Of a DNA stretch of 64,000 nucleotides, positions 24,861 through 33,211 are shown piece by piece. This DNA comes from Egibacteraceae bacterium (GTDB lineage Bacteria; Actinomycetota; Nitriliruptoria; Euzebyales; Egibacteraceae), in contig DATLGH010000073.1 in NCBI GenBank assembly GCA_035540635.1, positions 1 to 64,000 of the forward strand. The letters are read 5' to 3'. The position numbers were made by a program, and so were the translations under genes. Below the pieces are notes generated by a model. The model was not told the origin of the DNA and searched no databases. It was given only the letters and a program-made list of their open reading frames with translations. Positions within the stretch are counted from its first letter, which is position 1. Every line of letters starts with the position of its first letter.

Positions 24861-24866
24861 CTCGTG

Positions 24867-24872
24867 AGTATC
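24867..24872 (-). promoter_or_regulatory. -10 element, leaderless promoter of the zincin gene
   Basis: GATACT on the minus strand, then 6 nt, then the GTG at 24860. This would let the zincin and its partner be transcribed separately from the sigma-factor genes upstream. Confidence 0.4.
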
Positions 24873-25006
24873 TCAGGAGCCGACGACTCGGACGGTATGC
24901 CCCGTGGAGGAACCTTCGGCCAGGGATGCGTTCCCGATCGGGCAACCCGCCCCACCAACCGGTGCTCCTGGGCGGCTGACGGTGCCCGCCCCCGGCAAGG
25001 AGTCGC

Positions 25007-26034
25007 CTATGGCGGCGGGGGGGCCGGTGCGTCGGCGAGCGGGCCGCCGGCCGCGCTCGCGCGACCTCCGGCGGGTGCGTGCTCCCGCGGCCCGGCGGGA
25101 TCGCTCCCAGGCCGTCCGGGCGTGGCCGGAGGGGCAGTCGCCCCGGGCAGCGATCGGGCTGGCCCAGCCGACTCGGGAGCGCCGGGCGCATCCGTACCGG
25201 GGCGCGCAGGCGGGGTTGCGGGGGTCCTCTCCGGCGTGGGGCGCTGCGCTGCCGGGCTCTCCTGGGCCCCCCCGGCGGTGTCGTGGCAGGCGGCCGGCCG
25301 CGCTCCTCGGGTCGTCGGCCGGGGGCCGCGCCGCCGCCCGGCTCGGCGGGGATGCGGGCGGGGGTGCCCGCCGTCTCGTCCCGGGCCCGGTCCAGCCCGT
25401 CGCCAGCCCGGTCCTCGCGGACCTCCTCGACGGTGGGTGCCTGCGGGGCTTGCGGGTCGGTGGTGCCCTGCCCGTCTCCCTCGCCGCCACCCGCCGGCAC
25501 GGCGGGGGACGGGGCCGGCAGTCCGGGGTCGTCGGATCGACCGCCGATGTCCGGGGGGCTGGCGGGGCTGTGGTCGGCGCGGCGCTCCCATGCGCTGCCG
25601 ATCCGCTCGGGCAGGTCCGCGGCAACGGCCCCGGCGCTCAGGGCCGCCGCGGTCGTCAGCGCGAGCGCGGCCTTCGCGCCCAGCCCCAGCGCGGCGAGCT
25701 TCCCGACGGCCCCGGCCAGCATCGCGCCGGACAGCGCCGGGGCCCGCCGCCACGACGGTCGCCTCGCGGGCGGCGTGCGGCGCCGGGCCGCGGGTGCCGG
25801 GGCGGGCTTCTCGGCCGGGAGGTCTGCGGGCAACCCGTCGGCGAACACCCTCGCGAGGGCCGCATCCGGCCGGGGAGCGCAGTCGTGGGCGACGGTCCGC
25901 AGCTGAGCCAGCAGCGTTGCGAGGCCGTCGAGGTCCGCCCGGCCCTGCGGCACCCGGCCGGCGACGAGGTCGTCGACCGTGCGGTCGTCGAGTTGCGCGC
26001 GCATGTCGTCCGGGCAATCGCTGCGGGGACTCAC
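25007..26034 (-). CDS. Membrane protein coupled to ECF sigma factor, probable frameshift
   Basis: The frame from GTG 26034 (GTGA overlap with the sigma gene) encodes an N-terminal helical domain, an Arg/Pro-rich stretch and one membrane helix near residues 114-140 (LAALGLGAKAALALTTAAAL), then a disordered acidic/Pro region. No HxxxCxxC zinc motif is present. In this frame GC3 falls and the composition turns Arg-rich from about 25330 downward. The frame that ends at 25007 instead shows a typical Pro/Ala-rich tail. A -1 shift at the 7-base G run (25268-25274) would join them. Without it the first frame runs to 24775 into the zincin gene. Probable anti-sigma or sensor partner (inference). Confidence 0.55.
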
Positions 26035-26582
26035 GCGGATACGCCTTCGTGCGACAGCTTTCTGCGCAGCGCCTCGAGGGCCCGGTGCTGCAGCGACTTC
26101 ACGGCGCCGGGCTGCTTGCCGAGGATCCCCGCGGTCTCCGCGATGCTCAGGTCGGCGACGACGCGCAGGGTCAGCACGGCCCGCTGGTCGGGGGGAAGAC
26201 CGTCGAGCAGGGCCATGGCCTCCCCACCGGCGAGGCGCGCGAGGGCGTCGTCCTCCACGTCACCGCCGGCGCGGGGGTCGACGCTGCGGTCGAGCGGGGC
26301 GGTCGCCAGCGTGCGCGCACGCCGCCGGCGGTCGTCGACGAGGCGGTGGTGGGCGATGGTGAACAACCACGACCGGAAGCCGTCACCGTCGCCGGTGAAC
26401 GCGCCAAGACGCCGGAACGCGCCGAGGAACACCTCGTTCGTGAGCCCCTCGGGGTCCTCCGCCCCCTGCGCGCGCAGGTAGCCGCAGACCGCCGCCGAGA
26501 AATGGCGGTAGAGGCGCGCGAACGCCCAGGGGGCGTTCGCCTGCGCGGCGGCCACGAGCTGGCCCACGGCGTCGGATTCCAT
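26031..26582 (-). CDS. ECF-type RNA polymerase sigma factor
   Basis: A 183-residue sigma-70 family protein. Region 2 includes AFARLYRHFSAAVCGYL and the core-binding GLTNEVFLGAFRRL; region 4 has a helix-turn-helix in SIAETAGILGKQPGAVKSLQ. It lacks extra C-terminal domains. An AGGGAG ribosome binding site lies 3 nt from the ATG at 26582. The next gene overlaps by GTGA and is a single-span membrane protein, the usual place for an anti-sigma factor. The zincin pair follows on the same strand and may belong to its regulon, though that gene also has a promoter-like element of its own. Confidence 0.93.
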   Translation of the reverse strand: MESDAVGQLVAAAQANAPWAFARLYRHFSAAVCGYLRAQGAEDPEGLTNEVFLGAFRRLGAFTGDGDGFRSWLFTIAHHRLVDDRRRRARTLATAPLDRSVDPRAGGDVEDDALARLAGGEAMALLDGLPPDQRAVLTLRVVADLSIAETAGILGKQPGAVKSLQHRALEALRRKLSHEGVSA

Positions 26583-26679
26583 CGGCTCCCTGGAGTGTCG
26601 GTCGCCCGCGACGCCGCCTTGAGCGGACGCCGCCGGGGCCCGACACCGAGGTGCCGGGCCCGTCGGGTCGGTCAGGCGC

Positions 26680-27336
26680 TTATAGACCGAGCGCGCGGGC
26701 GAGGAAGGTGGCCATCTGGCCCCGGGTCACCTGCTGCTGGGGGCGGTAGGTGCCGTCGGCGTAGCCCTTGGCGATGCCGGCGGCGGCGACGGCCTCGATG
26801 GCCGCCTGGTGGGTGTTGCCGGCGATGTCGCGCAGTCCGCTGGCCGGTGCGGGGGCGAGGTCGAGCGCGCGGGCGAGGAAGGTGGCCATCTGGCCACGGG
26901 TCACCTGCTGCTGGGGGCGGTAGGTGCCGTCGGCGTAGCCGTTGGCGATGCCCCTGACCACCACCGCGACGATCGACGCGGCGTGGGCGTTGCCGACGAT
27001 GTCGGGCAGGCTCGCAAGGACGCAGCGGGCGACCGCGGCCTTCTGCTCGTCGCTGTCCGCCGGCGACGGCGTCCCCTCGTCCTCGGGCACGTAGGTCTCG
27101 TCCACCTCCGCCGTCACGGTGTCGGTCTCGGGCACCTCGTTCTCGTCCTCGTCGGGGACCTCGGTGTCGTCGCCGCCCCGGTCGGGCAGGCAGTGCGCGA
27201 CGGGGTTGCCGGGGGTGCGATCCGGCGGCCCTTGCCGGGGAGCGCCGAACGGCGGCGCGGCGGCTGCCGGCACCGCCAGCAGAACGGCCAGGGCGAGGGC
27301 GACGAGAGTCGTCGCGGCGGTCCGGGTTGCGGTCAT
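26680..27336 (-). CDS. Secreted protein with two SLH-type repeats
   Basis: A 218-residue exported protein: a signal peptide ending near AAAAPP, an acidic Glu/Asp/Thr/Val linker of about 50 residues, then two tandem S-layer-homology-like repeats ([11 protein letters not shown]... and [11 protein letters not shown]..., each with [19 protein letters not shown]). SLH domains bind secondary cell-wall polymers. Usually three repeats are needed; only two are present here and no other domain is attached, so it may work as a dimer or be a truncated protein. The repeats are almost identical at DNA level. The ATG at 27336 has AAGGA 8 nt upstream. Confidence 0.85.
   Translation of the reverse strand: MTATRTAATTLVALALAVLLAVPAAAAPPFGAPRQGPPDRTPGNPVAHCLPDRGGDDTEVPDEDENEVPETDTVTAEVDETYVPEDEGTPSPADSDEQKAAVARCVLASLPDIVGNAHAASIVAVVVRGIANGYADGTYRPQQQVTRGQMATFLARALDLAPAPASGLRDIAGNTHQAAIEAVAAAGIAKGYADGTYRPQQQVTRGQMATFLARALGL
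26689..26766. repeat. 78-bp direct repeat, copy 1 (SLH repeat)
   Basis: Matches 26863-26940 at 77 of 78 positions, 174 bp apart. It encodes the C-terminal half of the second SLH repeat. The near-identity at synonymous sites points to recent duplication or gene conversion. Confidence 0.9.
26863..26940. repeat. 78-bp direct repeat, copy 2 (SLH repeat)
   Basis: Partner of 26689-26766, within the first SLH repeat of the same gene. The only difference is one base in the CTGGCCNCGGG segment. Confidence 0.9.
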
Positions 27337-27543
27337 GGAGTCGGTCCTTCTCACGTCGGGGTAGGTCGCTTTCCGTACTCCCGTGATCGGTCGGGCCCGC
27401 CCTCAGAGGTACGCCCGGAGGAGGGCCACTTCCCGAACCCCTCAATGCGACTAGTGCAGCGCCCGGTGAGAACAGGGGGAACGCCGCGCCCGGTCCTCCT
27501 ATGGTCTCGAGCAGGGGACCGTCGGACGAGAGGCGCAAGGGGT

Positions 27544-28098
27544 GTGAGCGAAGGCTACGTGCTGTGGTTCACCGGCCTGTCAGGGGCGGGCAAGTCCACC
27601 GTGGCCGGTCTCGTCGAGGCCGAGCTGCGCCGGCGCGGGGCCCCGGTGGAGTCGCTCGACGGCGACGAGGTGCGCACGTCGATGTCCAAGGGCCTCGGCT
27701 TCTCGCGGGAGGACCGCGACACGAACGTCCTGCGCATCGGCCTCGTCGCCCAGCTGCTGTCCCGCCACGGCGTCGGGGTGATCACTGCGGCGATCTCGCC
27801 GTACGCCGACACCCGCGCCAAGGTCCGGGCGATGACGACGAACTTCACCGAGGTGTTCGTCGACGCTCCCTTGCAGACCTGCATCGACCGTGACGTGAAG
27901 GGGCTCTACGCGAAGGCGCTCGCCGGCGAGATCGGCGACTTCACCGGCATCTCCGACCCCTACGAGCCACCGACCGATCCAGAGCTGCACCTCCACACCG
28001 ACCGGGAGCGCCCCGAAGAGTCGACCGAGCGTGTCATCGCCTACCTCGAGCAGCGAGGCTGGCTCCCCGCCGGCTCCGCTCCTCCGGCCCACGGCTAA
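27544..28098 (+). CDS. cysC: Adenylylsulfate kinase
   Basis: A 184-residue APS kinase, which phosphorylates adenylyl sulfate to PAPS. The P-loop is [11 protein letters not shown], the [20 protein letters not shown] segment binds APS, and the [15 protein letters not shown] lid motif follows. The start GTG has AAGGGG close upstream. It begins the second sulfur gene block, with the SLC13 permease and cysDN behind it. Because the local reductase looks APS-specific, PAPS made here may serve sulfotransferases instead (inference). Confidence 0.95.
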   Translation: MSEGYVLWFTGLSGAGKSTVAGLVEAELRRRGAPVESLDGDEVRTSMSKGLGFSREDRDTNVLRIGLVAQLLSRHGVGVITAAISPYADTRAKVRAMTTNFTEVFVDAPLQTCIDRDVKGLYAKALAGEIGDFTGISDPYEPPTDPELHLHTDRERPEESTERVIAYLEQRGWLPAGSAPPAHG

Positions 28099-28120
28099 GA
28101 CTTTCCGTGAGGCTCACGCG

Positions 28121-29926
28121 GTGACCTGGCAGGCGTGGGTGACGCTCGCGGTCGTCGCCGCCACCGTCGGGGTGCTCGCCCGCAACCTCGTGCCTCCGGC
28201 GGTCGCCGTCCTCGGCGCGACGGTGGCGCTGCTGCTCGTCGGCGTGATCGACGCCGATCAGGCGTTCACCGGCTTCGCGAACCCCGCCCCCGTCACCGTG
28301 GCGGCCCTCTACGTCCTCGCCCGCGCGGTCGAGGTCACGGGTGTCCTCGACCCGCTCATCACCCGGATCCTCGGCAACCACCGGGCGGACACGGCCGGCG
28401 TCGCGGGAAGCGGGCCTCCTCCCGGGACCTTCGGGCGCCTCGCGCGCCTCGTGGCACCGACCGCGGCCATGTCGTCGGTGCTCAACAACACCCCGATCGT
28501 GGCGATGACCGCCCCCCAGGTCGCCGACTGGGCGGCGCGACGCGGCGAGTCGGGGTCGCCGCTGCTCATGCCCCTGTCGTTCGCGGCGATCCTCGGCGGC
28601 ACGGTCACCGCCATCGGCACCTCCACGAACCTCGTCGTCTCCGGGTTGCTCGAGAACGCCGGCCAGGCCCCCCTCGGCATGTTCGAGATCACCCGGGTCG
28701 GAGTGCCGCTCGTACTTGGGGGCGTGCTGCTCCTCCTCTTCCTCGCCCCGCGGGTGCTCCCCTACCGGCAGGCGGCGCTGCAGACGTTCGAGGAGAGCAT
28801 CCGCGAGTTCAGCGTCGCCATGCGGGTCCTGCCGGGCGGCCCGCTGGACGGTGCGACGGTGGAGGTGGCGGGGCTGCGCCACCTCCAGGGCGTGTTCCTC
28901 GCCCGCATCGACCGCGGCAAGCAGCTCATCGCGCCGGTCGATCCCGACGAGCCGCTTGCCGGCGACGACGTCCTCACGTTCGTGGGCAAGGTGTCGCAGA
29001 TCGTCGACCTGCAGACCAAGCGCGGCCTCGTGACCACCGAGGAGCACCACCTCGCCGGGCTGAAGGACGAACGCCAGGCCTTCTTCGAGGCGGTCATCGG
29101 CCAGAGCTCCTCACTCGTCGGCCGGACGCTCAAGTCGGTGGGCTTCCGCGGACGCTACGACGCCGTCGTGCTCGCGATCCACCGGGCCGGCCAGCGGGTC
29201 GACGCGAAGCTCGGCGAGGTGACGCTGCGGCCGGGCGACACGCTGCTGCTCCTCGCCGACCAGAGCTTCTACGCGCGCTGGCGGGAGTCCCAGGACTTTC
29301 TGCTCGTCGCCCGCATCGGTGGCACGCCGCCGGGGCGCATCCGCAAGGCTCCGCTCGTCGGAGGCATCGCCCTCGCGATGATCGTGCTCGCCACGACCGG
29401 CGTCATGCCGATCCTCAACGCCGCGCTCGTCGCGGCCTTCGCGCTCGTCGCCGTCGGGGCCCTCACGCTGCGGGAGGCACGCGACGCCGTCGACCTCAAC
29501 GTCATCGTGCTCATCGCCGCCGCGTTCGGCCTCGGGGAGGCGGTGATGACGACCGGACTCGCCGACCGCCTCGCGAGCCTGCTCGTCGGCAGCCTCGAGG
29601 GCTACGGGACGCTCGGTGCGCTCGTCGGCGTCGTCCTCGCCACGATCATGCTCACCGAGCTGATCACGAACAACGCCGCGGCGGTGCTCATGTTCCCGAT
29701 CGCCGTGTCGACCGCCGGCCAGGTGGGTGGCAGCCCGCGCGGCTTCGCGATCGCGGTCGCCGTCGCGGCGAGCGCGTCCTTCCTCACCCCGATCGGCTAC
29801 CAGACGAACACGATGGTCTACGGGCTCGGCGGTTACCGCTTCGGGGACTATGTACGGCTCGGCCTGCCGCTCACGGTCCTCGTCGTCGTCATAGTGGCCG
29901 CCGTCGTGCCACTCGGCTGGCCATGA
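28121..29926 (+). CDS. SLC13-family permease with RCK_C domains, putative sulfate transporter
   Basis: A 601-residue membrane protein. Two membrane halves of about five or six helices each (residues 1-215 and 410-601) flank a soluble middle part with two TrkA_C (RCK_C) domains, the second one ending in VTLRPGDTLLLLAD. The conserved SLC13 motifs SVLNNTPIV and the later TNNAAAVLMFP form the substrate site; they contain the Asn-Asn/Thr-Pro signatures of the family. Its position between cysC and cysD supports sulfate uptake. The GTG at 28121 follows GTGAGG; its stop overlaps a possible upstream cysD start as ATGA. Confidence 0.88.
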   Translation: MTWQAWVTLAVVAATVGVLARNLVPPAVAVLGATVALLLVGVIDADQAFTGFANPAPVTVAALYVLARAVEVTGVLDPLITRILGNHRADTAGVAGSGPPPGTFGRLARLVAPTAAMSSVLNNTPIVAMTAPQVADWAARRGESGSPLLMPLSFAAILGGTVTAIGTSTNLVVSGLLENAGQAPLGMFEITRVGVPLVLGGVLLLLFLAPRVLPYRQAALQTFEESIREFSVAMRVLPGGPLDGATVEVAGLRHLQGVFLARIDRGKQLIAPVDPDEPLAGDDVLTFVGKVSQIVDLQTKRGLVTTEEHHLAGLKDERQAFFEAVIGQSSSLVGRTLKSVGFRGRYDAVVLAIHRAGQRVDAKLGEVTLRPGDTLLLLADQSFYARWRESQDFLLVARIGGTPPGRIRKAPLVGGIALAMIVLATTGVMPILNAALVAAFALVAVGALTLREARDAVDLNVIVLIAAAFGLGEAVMTTGLADRLASLLVGSLEGYGTLGALVGVVLATIMLTELITNNAAAVLMFPIAVSTAGQVGGSPRGFAIAVAVAASASFLTPIGYQTNTMVYGLGGYRFGDYVRLGLPLTVLVVVIVAAVVPLGWP

Positions 29927-29952
29927 ACGGTTCGCCCCGCGTGGAGGGATCG

Positions 29953-30873
29953 GTGACACTACAACCCATGGCATACGCGCTCAGCCACCTCGACGCGCTC
30001 GAAGCCGAGGCTGTCCACATCTTCCGGGAGGCCGTCGCCGAGCGCGAACGCCCCGCGCTGCTGTTCTCCGGCGGCAAGGACTCCGCCGTTCTGCTGCGGC
30101 TGGCCGAGAAGGCGCTCCGCCCCGGGCGGTTCCCGTTCCCCGTCGTGCACATCGACACCGGACACAACTTCCCCGAGGTGATCGCCTTCCGCGACCGGGC
30201 GGTCGAGCGGCTCGGCGAGCGGCTGATCGTCGCCAGCGTGCAGGACTCCATCGACGCGGGGCGCGTGGTCGAGGACAACGGTCCGCGCGCCAGCCGCAAC
30301 CAGCTGCAGACCGTCACGCTGCTCGACGCGATCGCCGAGCACGGCTTCGACGCGCTGTTCGGGGGGGCCCGCCGCGACGAGGAGCGCGCCCGCGCCAAGG
30401 AACGGGTGTTCAGCCACCGCGACGAGTTCGGGCAGTGGGACCCGAAGAACCAGCGCCCGGAGCTCTGGAACCTCTACAACGCGCGCTGCCGCAAGGGCGA
30501 GCACTTCCGGGTCTTCCCCATCTCCAACTGGACGGAGATGGACGTCTGGCAGTACGTCGCGCGTGAGCGCATCGAGCTGCCGGAGATCTACTTCTCCCAT
30601 CAGCGCGAGGTCTTCAACCGCGACGGCATGCTCTACGCCGTGAGCGAGTTCGTGCAGCGCCTTGAGGGCGAGGAGCCGTTCACCGAGACGGTGCGCTTCC
30701 GCACCGTCGGAGACATGACGTGCACCGCCGGGGTGAAGTCGACGGCGTCAACGCTCGACGAGGTGATCGCCGAGGTCGCTACCGCCGACATCACCGAACG
30801 GGGCGCCACCCGCGCCGACGACCGCGTGAGCGAGGCGGCGATGGAGGACCGCAAGCGAGAAGGCTACTTCTAG
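29953..30873 (+). CDS. cysD: Sulfate adenylyltransferase subunit 2
   Basis: A 306-residue small subunit of ATP sulfurylase, which makes APS from sulfate and ATP with energy from GTP hydrolysis in CysN. The PP-loop is LLFSGGKDSAVLLRL; other family segments are VVHIDTGHNFPEV, FGGARRDEERARAKER and TVGDMTCT near the C-terminus. I chose GTG 29953 because GGAGG lies 5 nt upstream. ATG 29968 matches the usual start of the family more closely, and ATG 29923 overlaps the permease stop; any of the three is possible. Confidence 0.93.
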   Translation: MTLQPMAYALSHLDALEAEAVHIFREAVAERERPALLFSGGKDSAVLLRLAEKALRPGRFPFPVVHIDTGHNFPEVIAFRDRAVERLGERLIVASVQDSIDAGRVVEDNGPRASRNQLQTVTLLDAIAEHGFDALFGGARRDEERARAKERVFSHRDEFGQWDPKNQRPELWNLYNARCRKGEHFRVFPISNWTEMDVWQYVARERIELPEIYFSHQREVFNRDGMLYAVSEFVQRLEGEEPFTETVRFRTVGDMTCTAGVKSTASTLDEVIAEVATADITERGATRADDRVSEAAMEDRKREGYF

Positions 30874-30875
30874 CC

Positions 30876-32183
30876 ATGCCGGTCACCGACATGCACCCGC
30901 TGTCGCCCACCGCGCTCGACATGGACCTGCTGCGCTTCTCGACCGCCGGCAGCGTCGACGACGGCAAGTCGACGTTGATCGGCCGGCTCCTCCTCGACAG
31001 CAAGCAGATCTTCGTCGACCAGCTCGCGCACGTGGAGCAGGCCAGCCGCCGGCAGGGCTTCGACCGCACCGAGCTCGCCCTGCTCACCGACGGCCTCCGC
31101 GCCGAACGCGAGCAGGGCATCACGATCGACGTCGCCTACCGCTACTTCGCCACGCCGCGGCGCAAGTTCATCATTGCCGACACCCCCGGCCACCCGCAGT
31201 ACACCCGCAACATGGTGACGGGCGCGTCGACGACGAACCTCGCCGTCGTGCTCGTCGACGCCCGCAACGGGATGACCGAGCAGTCGCGCCGCCACGCGTT
31301 TCTCGCCAGCTTGCTGCGCATCCCCCACCTCGTCGTCTGCGTGAACAAGATGGACCTCGTCGGGTGGTCCGAGGCACGTTTCGAGGAGATCCGCACGCAG
31401 TTCACCGCCTTCGCAGCCAAGCTCGCGGTCGCCGACGTCGTGTTCATCCCCATCTCGGCGCTGCACGGCGACAACGTCGTGGACCGCAGCACGCACATGC
31501 CCTGGTTCGGGGGCACGCCGCTGCTCTACCACCTCGAGCACGTGCACATCGCCAGTGACCGCAACCTCGTCGACGTCCGCTTCCCCGTCCAGTGGGTTAT
31601 CCGGCCGCAGACCGACGCCCACCACGACTACCGCGGCTACGCCGGCCAAGTCGCCGGCGGGGTGCTGAAGCCCGGCGACGACGCGGTCGTGCTGCCCTCG
31701 GGGCTCGAGGCGATGATCAGCGCGGTGGAGACCTTCGACGGCCCGCTCGCCGAGGCGTTCCCCCCCATGAGCGTCGTCGTGCGCCTCGCCGACGACATCG
31801 ACGTGTCCCGCGGCGACATGGTCTGCCGGCCCGGCAACCGTCCCCACGTCGGCCAGGACCTCGACGCGATGGTCTGCTGGATGGCCGAACGGCCACTCGA
31901 GCCACGGCGGATGTACGCGCTCAAGCACACCACCCGGTCCGCGCGTGCGATGGTCACGGACCTTCGCTACCGGCTCGACGTGAACACGCTGCACCGCGAC
32001 GAGACGGCCACCCGCCTGTCGCTCAACGACATCGGCCGGGTCCGGCTGCGCGCCACGGCGCCGATCTGCTACGACCCCTACGCCCGCAACCGCACGACCG
32101 GCAGCTTCATCCTCGTCGACGAGCAGGCGAACACGACGGTCGGCGCCGGCATGCTCACCGACCCCGGTCTCGCCGGTGGGTAG
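30876..32183 (+). CDS. cysN: Sulfate adenylyltransferase subunit 1 (GTPase)
   Basis: A 435-residue GTPase subunit of ATP sulfurylase related to elongation factor Tu. GTP-binding motifs are GSVDDGKSTLIG (P-loop), DTPGHPQYTRNM (G3) and CVNKMD (G4). Domains 2 and 3 follow. There is no fused APS kinase domain, consistent with a separate cysC upstream. The ATG lies 2 nt after the cysD stop. Length is that of a stand-alone CysN. Confidence 0.95.
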   Translation: MPVTDMHPLSPTALDMDLLRFSTAGSVDDGKSTLIGRLLLDSKQIFVDQLAHVEQASRRQGFDRTELALLTDGLRAEREQGITIDVAYRYFATPRRKFIIADTPGHPQYTRNMVTGASTTNLAVVLVDARNGMTEQSRRHAFLASLLRIPHLVVCVNKMDLVGWSEARFEEIRTQFTAFAAKLAVADVVFIPISALHGDNVVDRSTHMPWFGGTPLLYHLEHVHIASDRNLVDVRFPVQWVIRPQTDAHHDYRGYAGQVAGGVLKPGDDAVVLPSGLEAMISAVETFDGPLAEAFPPMSVVVRLADDIDVSRGDMVCRPGNRPHVGQDLDAMVCWMAERPLEPRRMYALKHTTRSARAMVTDLRYRLDVNTLHRDETATRLSLNDIGRVRLRATAPICYDPYARNRTTGSFILVDEQANTTVGAGMLTDPGLAGG

Positions 32184-32197
32184 GTCTCGTCGAGCCG

Positions 32198-32971
32198 GTG
32201 ATCCTGCGCCGTGTGAAGGCTAGCGCGCGAGCGCTCGCCGTGCCGGTCACCCGCGGACGCGAACCCGTCTCGGGGCTGCCGCTGCCGCCGGTGCTGCTGC
32301 GCGCCGGCGGCGCGCACTTCCGTGCTGACGCCGACTTCGTGGCAGGCGGCCGGCGCGACGCGCGCAGGCTCGCCGAGCTCGGCCTCCTCGACGAGGGCAC
32401 GAGCCTGCTCGACCTCGGTTGCGGCGCGGGGCGCCTCCTGATCGGGATCGCCGCCGAGCTCGGGGCGATCCGCTCCTACCGCGGCATCGACGTCGACCAG
32501 CGGGTGATCCGCTGGAGCAGCCGCCACCTCGCGCCCCGTGCGCCGTTCGCCGCCTTCGGCGCCCTCGACGTGCGCAACGCGCGCTACAACCCTTCAGGGG
32601 CGGCGCTCGACGACCGCTTCCGCCTACCCGTCGCCGACCGCGCCGTCGACACGGTCTACGCCTACTCGCTGTTCTCCCACATGACGGCCGGCGACGTCGG
32701 CGTCTACCTCGGGGAGATCCGCCGTGTCCTCGACGCGGGCGGCAGCGCCGTGTTCACCGCCTTCGTGGAGGACGGCGTCCCCGACGAGGCGGTCAACCCG
32801 CCCGGCTACGGGCCGCTGGCGTGGCGCGGGGCGCTGCACTGCGTGCGCTACGAGCGGGGCTACCTCGGGGCGCTGCTGGACGCGGCGGGCCTCACGGTCA
32901 CCGGCTTCCGCCACGGCGGCGAGACCGACGGCCAGTCGCTCTACGTCGTCACGCCGGCCGTGCCGACCTGA
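32198..32971 (+). CDS. Class I SAM-dependent methyltransferase
   Basis: A 257-residue methyltransferase. Motif I is LLDLGCGAGRLLIG, an acidic residue follows after the next strand (YRGIDVDQRVI), and a motif around DRAVDTVYAYSLFSHM marks strand 4. The substrate is unknown. It starts at one of two in-frame GTG codons (32198 or 32213) just after cysN, with no strong ribosome binding site. Part of its 3' half is duplicated and rearranged at 33847-34019. Confidence 0.85.
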   Translation: MILRRVKASARALAVPVTRGREPVSGLPLPPVLLRAGGAHFRADADFVAGGRRDARRLAELGLLDEGTSLLDLGCGAGRLLIGIAAELGAIRSYRGIDVDQRVIRWSSRHLAPRAPFAAFGALDVRNARYNPSGAALDDRFRLPVADRAVDTVYAYSLFSHMTAGDVGVYLGEIRRVLDAGGSAVFTAFVEDGVPDEAVNPPGYGPLAWRGALHCVRYERGYLGALLDAAGLTVTGFRHGGETDGQSLYVVTPAVPT

Positions 32972-32994
32972 GCGGGTCTCCTCCCGCCGCATGC

Positions 32995-33000
32995 CACAAT
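32995..33000 (+). promoter_or_regulatory. -10-like element of the nucleotidyltransferase pair
   Basis: CACAAT, 7 nt before the ATG at 33008; fits the leaderless spacing seen elsewhere, with C in place of the first T. Confidence 0.35.
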
Positions 33001-33007
33001 CGATCCC

Positions 33008-33211
33008 ATGTCCACCGATGCCGCTGAACGGCTGCGCACGGCGCTTGCGCTGTTCGACGACGGGGTCGAGCTCATGCGGGGCAATCTGCGCCGGCGTCAT
33101 CCCGAGGCCGGCGCGGCAGAGATCGAGCGCCTGCTCGCCGAGTGGCTGGCCGAGAGGCCCGGGGCCGAGCACGGCGACGGGGTCGGCCGGCCTCGTGCCC
33201 TGCGCCGGTGA
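33008..33211 (+). CDS. Small partner of the AbiEii-type nucleotidyltransferase
   Basis: A 67-residue helical protein with a basic-acidic pattern (RGNLRRRHPEAGAAEIERLL) and a Gly/Arg tail. Its TGA overlaps the GTG of the nucleotidyltransferase as GTGA, so they form a coupled pair. I know no described function; the arrangement is that of toxin-antitoxin operons, with the first gene as possible antitoxin (inference). Not similar to the AbiEi winged-helix antitoxin, which is larger. Confidence 0.6.
   Translation: MSTDAAERLRTALALFDDGVELMRGNLRRRHPEAGAAEIERLLAEWLAERPGAEHGDGVGRPRALRR

Noticed and set aside
24775-25006. Extension of the sigma partner into the zincin gene
   Set aside because: Codon pattern becomes Arg-rich with poor GC3 and the zincin N-terminus reads well in its own frame; a frameshift upstream is more likely.
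26689-26940. CRISPR-like repeat
   Set aside because: Only two copies, both inside a coding sequence and encoding SLH repeats.
24207-26957. Very long plus-strand open frame (over 900 codons)
   Set aside because: It lies antisense to the zincin, the sigma factor, its partner and part of the SLH gene, has low-complexity Arg/Gly/Pro sequence and no recognisable domain. High GC makes such shadows common.
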